From positions 1 to 6,583 of the forward strand of contig JAFUTM010000186.1 in the NCBI GenBank assembly GCA_017484235.1: a DNA stretch of 6,583 nt. Reading direction: 5' to 3'. Below the pieces are notes generated by a model that did not search any database, had not been told where the DNA came from, and was given only the letters and a program-made list of their open reading frames with translations. Shown in pieces: positions 4,741-6,583 of the stretch. The number at the start of each line of letters is the position of its first letter. Positions within the stretch are counted from its first letter, which is position 1. A program made the position numbers and the translations under genes. This DNA comes from Selenomonadaceae bacterium. GTDB lineage: Bacteria > Bacillota > Negativicutes > Selenomonadales > Selenomonadaceae.

Positions 4741-5500
4741 AGTCCATTAACTTTTCAATATAAAGACTCCGAAATATTTTGAAGGTGCCTAGCCCTTCAG
4801 TGCAAATTCTGACGTTAAAGTCAGCACGTATCAGGCGTGATTTCCACGAGCTATTATCATCACCGGCAATGTCCATACTAATATGGTTGCCGCCACTGAA
4901 AAGCATTGGAGCAATCAAAATGTTTTTAACGGATCGACGCTGCAGACGATTAACAACGTCATTAAAATTCGGAGTGTCTGTCGGTTCAATAACGCCGATA
5001 TGGACTCGTAAATTTTGTGAATCAGCCAATTTTTGAAGATTTTCATAAACTGGATTGTGGCGATGTGGTGAGCCGTGACCAATTAAGACCAGCTCCTCAT
5101 CATTAAAAATTGAAAAACATTCAACTATAACGTTAAATATATGCTTATCAAATTCAGTATTACAGTCGGGCGTAAAAAGAGGGCTTATTACATCAACATC
5201 TTCAGCATCAAAAATTTTAATTTTATTGTCAAACTCTTCGCCAGCAGTGAGATGTGACGGCAGAATTATAATTTTTTTAAAGCCGTCCTTTCGTAGCGAA
5301 TCAATCTGTTCAGCGATAGATAAAACATTCGTGTCTTGAGTATTCAATTTGCGTCTGATAAAATTTGAAGTGTAAGCTTGAACGACTCTTAAATTTTGGA
5401 ACACTGTCTGAATTTGAGCGGCAGTTGCGTCAATAGTCTTAGCACGCACAACTGGATCAGCCGAACCAAAACTTGTAAATATTAAAGCTTGTTGTAACAA
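4727..5500 (-). CDS. cbiK: Sirohydrochlorin cobaltochelatase, anaerobic B12 pathway
   Basis: CbiK inserts Co2+ into sirohydrochlorin, the first committed step of anaerobic cobalamin synthesis, in the cytoplasm. The 257-residue length is close to the roughly 260 of Salmonella CbiK. Landmarks are the N-terminal LIFTSFGSADP, YTSNFIRRKL, LPSHLTAGEEF, LIGHGSPHRHNPVY, HIGVIEPTDTP and GGNHISMDIAGDDNSSWKS. Metal-site residues known from the family map to His142, Glu172 and His206, closely matching His145, Glu175 and His207 of the Salmonella enzyme. No signal peptide is present, unlike some periplasmic Desulfovibrio forms. The start is TTG at 5500. AAGGA (5515-5511), 10 bases upstream, overlaps the end of cbiH, whose stop is only 6 bp away, so the two genes are co-transcribed and probably translationally coupled. 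No better ATG exists near the N-terminus. Confidence 0.93.
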   Translation of the reverse strand: MLQQALIFTSFGSADPVVRAKTIDATAAQIQTVFQNLRVVQAYTSNFIRRKLNTQDTNVLSIAEQIDSLRKDGFKKIIILPSHLTAGEEFDNKIKIFDAEDVDVISPLFTPDCNTEFDKHIFNVIVECFSIFNDEELVLIGHGSPHRHNPVYENLQKLADSQNLRVHIGVIEPTDTPNFNDVVNRLQRRSVKNILIAPMLFSGGNHISMDIAGDDNSSWKSRLIRADFNVRICTEGLGTFKIFRSLYIEKLMDYLII

Positions 5501-5506
5501 TAAAAA

Positions 5507-6250
5507 TCAGTCCTTACCAATGTTATAGCCGCGCGGCGTAATCATATAGCCTTCTTTGACATAAGTAGTGGAATTGCCGATGATTACGAGCGAAAACATA
5601 TTAATCTCTTCGGCGGTAAATTTCTCAAGTGTTGAAATAATCTTAGACTCGTTGCTGCGGCTTGCACCGGTAACAATTCCAACCGGTGTATTTTTATTGC
5701 GATATTTTAATATAATCTGCTGCACTTCTTCAATATTTGTAATTCGTTTATGACTTTTAGGATTATACAACGCAATTACAAAATCAGCCTGCGCCGCGCA
5801 CTCGACACGCTGTTTAATTAATTTCCACGATGTAAGTAAATCGCTGAGACTTATAACGGCAAAGTCGTGCATCAGCGGTGCACCTAAAACGGCAGCGGCA
5901 GCGTTGACTGCGCTCACTCCAGCAATCACTTCAAATTCTGGGCGCTCATCTTTAGGCAAATTCAAAATTAACTCTAGCACGAGACCAGCCATACCATAAA
6001 CGCCAGAATCACCGCTGGAGACGACAACGACATTTTTACTTGAGGCAGCCTCAACAGCAGCTTTACACCTATCAAGCTCCTGCATCATACCGGTGCCGAT
6101 GACTTCTTTGCCGCCAATTAACGGCTCAATCAATTTAATGTAAGTATTATAACCAACGATAACCTGCGCGGATTCAATTGCCTCCTTAGCACGTTCCGTC
6201 ATATCAAGCAAATTGCCGGGTCCAATTCCAATTACGGTTACTCTTTTCAT
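5507..6250 (-). CDS. cbiH: Cobalt-precorrin-3B C17-methyltransferase (ring contraction)
   Basis: CbiH (CobJ family) uses S-adenosylmethionine to methylate C17 of cobalt-precorrin-3 and drive ring contraction to cobalt-precorrin-4. The 247-residue product is a complete tetrapyrrole methylase. Motifs in order are VTVIGIGPGN (residues 4-13), the SAM-binding SSGDSGVYGMAG (78-89), AGVSAVNAAAA (110-120), GAPLMHDFAVISLSDLLTSW (123-142), ALYNPKSHKR (160-169) and the typical CbiH ending MITPRGYN (236-243). ATG at 6250 has a good GGAG (6260-6257) at 6-bp spacing. It is the first gene of a two-gene operon with cbiK; the rest of the cobalamin pathway must be elsewhere, since the divergent gene upstream is speE. 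The leader shows no cobalamin riboswitch. Confidence 0.95.
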   Translation of the reverse strand: MKRVTVIGIGPGNLLDMTERAKEAIESAQVIVGYNTYIKLIEPLIGGKEVIGTGMMQELDRCKAAVEAASSKNVVVVSSGDSGVYGMAGLVLELILNLPKDERPEFEVIAGVSAVNAAAAVLGAPLMHDFAVISLSDLLTSWKLIKQRVECAAQADFVIALYNPKSHKRITNIEEVQQIILKYRNKNTPVGIVTGASRSNESKIISTLEKFTAEEINMFSLVIIGNSTTYVKEGYMITPRGYNIGKD

Positions 6251-6266
6251 CTAAAGCTCCTATTCC

Positions 6267-6283
6267 GTCGCAGTCACAGCGAC
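6267..6283 (-). promoter_or_regulatory. Hairpin in the cbiH leader
   Basis: GTCGC (6267-6271) and GCGAC (6279-6283) form a 5-bp stem with a 7-base loop, directly upstream of the cbiH ribosome binding site. It could affect translation. Read on the minus strand it contains TGTCGCTGTGA, which resembles TGTCGCAGTGA (1262-1272) in the riboswitch terminator, differing at one base. Confidence 0.35.
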
Positions 6284-6308
6284 ACAACTTAATTATCAAT
6301 TGTAAATT

Positions 6309-6317
6309 ATTTTAACA
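6309..6317 (-). promoter_or_regulatory. Candidate extended -10 promoter of cbiHK
   Basis: On the minus strand TGTTAAAAT (6317-6309) fits an extended -10 box (TGn then TAAAAT). No good -35 exists at 17 bp, where the sequence is all T. A start near 6302 would give a leader of about 50 nt. It is the best candidate in the intergenic gap but is weak. Confidence 0.35.
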
Positions 6318-6332
6318 TATTATCATCACAAA

Positions 6333-6376
6333 AAAAAGATGTATCTTCGCGAAGATGGCTGAGAATACATCTTTTT
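6333..6376. terminator. Large bidirectional terminator-like hairpin between cbiH and speE
   Basis: AAAAAGATGTAT (6333-6344) pairs perfectly with ATACATCTTTTT (6365-6376). The loop contains the palindrome TCTTCGCGAAGA (6344-6355). The plus strand ends in five T and the minus strand in an eight-T run (6337-6330), so it looks like a terminator both ways. It sits between two divergent promoters, where a terminator has no obvious upstream gene to serve. It may insulate them, or act as an attenuator or protein site. Confidence 0.55.
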
Positions 6377-6380
6377 AACA

Positions 6381-6409
6381 TTGACGGCTGACTTAATGAG
6401 TGATAAAAT
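6381..6409 (+). promoter_or_regulatory. Promoter of speE
   Basis: TTGACG (6381-6386), a 17-bp spacer, and TAAAAT (6404-6409) with an upstream TG (6401-6402) form a strong promoter. The predicted start near 6416 gives a short leader of about 26 nt. The -35 box begins 5 bp after the large hairpin. Confidence 0.75.
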
Positions 6410-6441
6410 TACAATGAATATAAACAAAGGAGACATAATCT

Positions 6442-6583
6442 GTGGAACTATGGTTTTCAGAACAGCACACACCTAATGTTAAGCTGTCTATAAAAGTTGA
6501 TAAGCAGTTATTCAGTGAGACGAGCGAATTTCAACGCATAGATATATTTGAGTCAAAAGAATTTGGACGTTTCTTAATTCTTG
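6442..6583 (+). CDS. speE: Spermidine synthase, N-terminal part (3' end outside window)
   Basis: SpeE transfers the aminopropyl group of decarboxylated S-adenosylmethionine to putrescine, making spermidine in the cytoplasm. Only 47 complete codons are visible, covering the N-terminal beta-strand domain of the family: ELWFSEQHTPNVKLSIKV, then LFSETSEFQRIDIFES and EFGRFLIL, all at the positions typical of bacterial SpeE. The catalytic Rossmann domain lies beyond the window. The start is GTG at 6442, preceded by AAGGAG (6427-6432) at 9-bp spacing. It is divergently transcribed from cbiH with its own promoter. Whether speD or an arginine/agmatine enzyme follows cannot be seen. Confidence 0.92.
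   Translation, partial: MELWFSEQHTPNVKLSIKVDKQLFSETSEFQRIDIFESKEFGRFLIL

Noticed and set aside
6354..6365. GGCTGAGAATAC resembles part of the thiamine pyrophosphate riboswitch core
   Set aside because: The rest of the TPP aptamer (ACCTGAT...and the GGGAA region) is missing, and the bases are explained by the loop and stem of the large hairpin.

Overview
The window reads as chromosomal DNA of a low-GC anaerobic or facultative Bacillota-type bacterium (Negativicutes or Clostridia would fit; the genus cannot be told from the sequence). The grounds are the AT-rich composition, strong AGGAGG-type ribosome binding sites combined with frequent TTG and GTG starts, clear sigma-A-type promoters, and the anaerobic (early cobalt insertion) cobalamin enzymes CbiH and CbiK.

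Layout. Positions 1-465 hold the 3' end of carA. Positions 466-1433 carry no intact large gene. They contain a minus-strand ORF scrap (485-625), a 278-bp deletion derivative of an IS5-like element with 17-bp inverted ends and TA flanks (629-906), then a strong promoter, a well-formed cobalamin riboswitch (about 1002-1175), an antiterminator/terminator pair ending at 1281, and a 24-codon ORF overlapping the terminator. A tRNA-Arg(CCU) gene lies on the minus strand at 1434-1510 with its own promoter. An MdtG-like MFS efflux transporter follows (1671-2837, +), then a 335-bp gap with a cluster of palindromes and a promoter, then a sodium:solute symporter (3173-4711, +). Converging on it with a 15-bp gap is a two-gene minus-strand operon, cbiH-cbiK (6250 to 4727). 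Divergent from cbiH is the start of speE, spermidine synthase (6442 to window end), with its own promoter. A large hairpin lies between the two.

How the parts relate. CbiK inserts cobalt into sirohydrochlorin and CbiH contracts the ring at cobalt-precorrin-3, so the two act in the same anaerobic B12 pathway. They are cut off from any other cob/cbi gene here and show no riboswitch in their own leader. In the same window, a cobalamin riboswitch with an apparently working attenuator sits on the opposite strand, about 5 kb away, with no B12 gene behind it. That orphan riboswitch is the most interesting item. It may be a relic left by rearrangement (a simple inversion would put cbiHK behind it), or it may drive a B12-responsive small RNA or micropeptide. 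The transporter, tRNA, carA and speE genes look like ordinary housekeeping or accessory genes with no visible functional link to each other.
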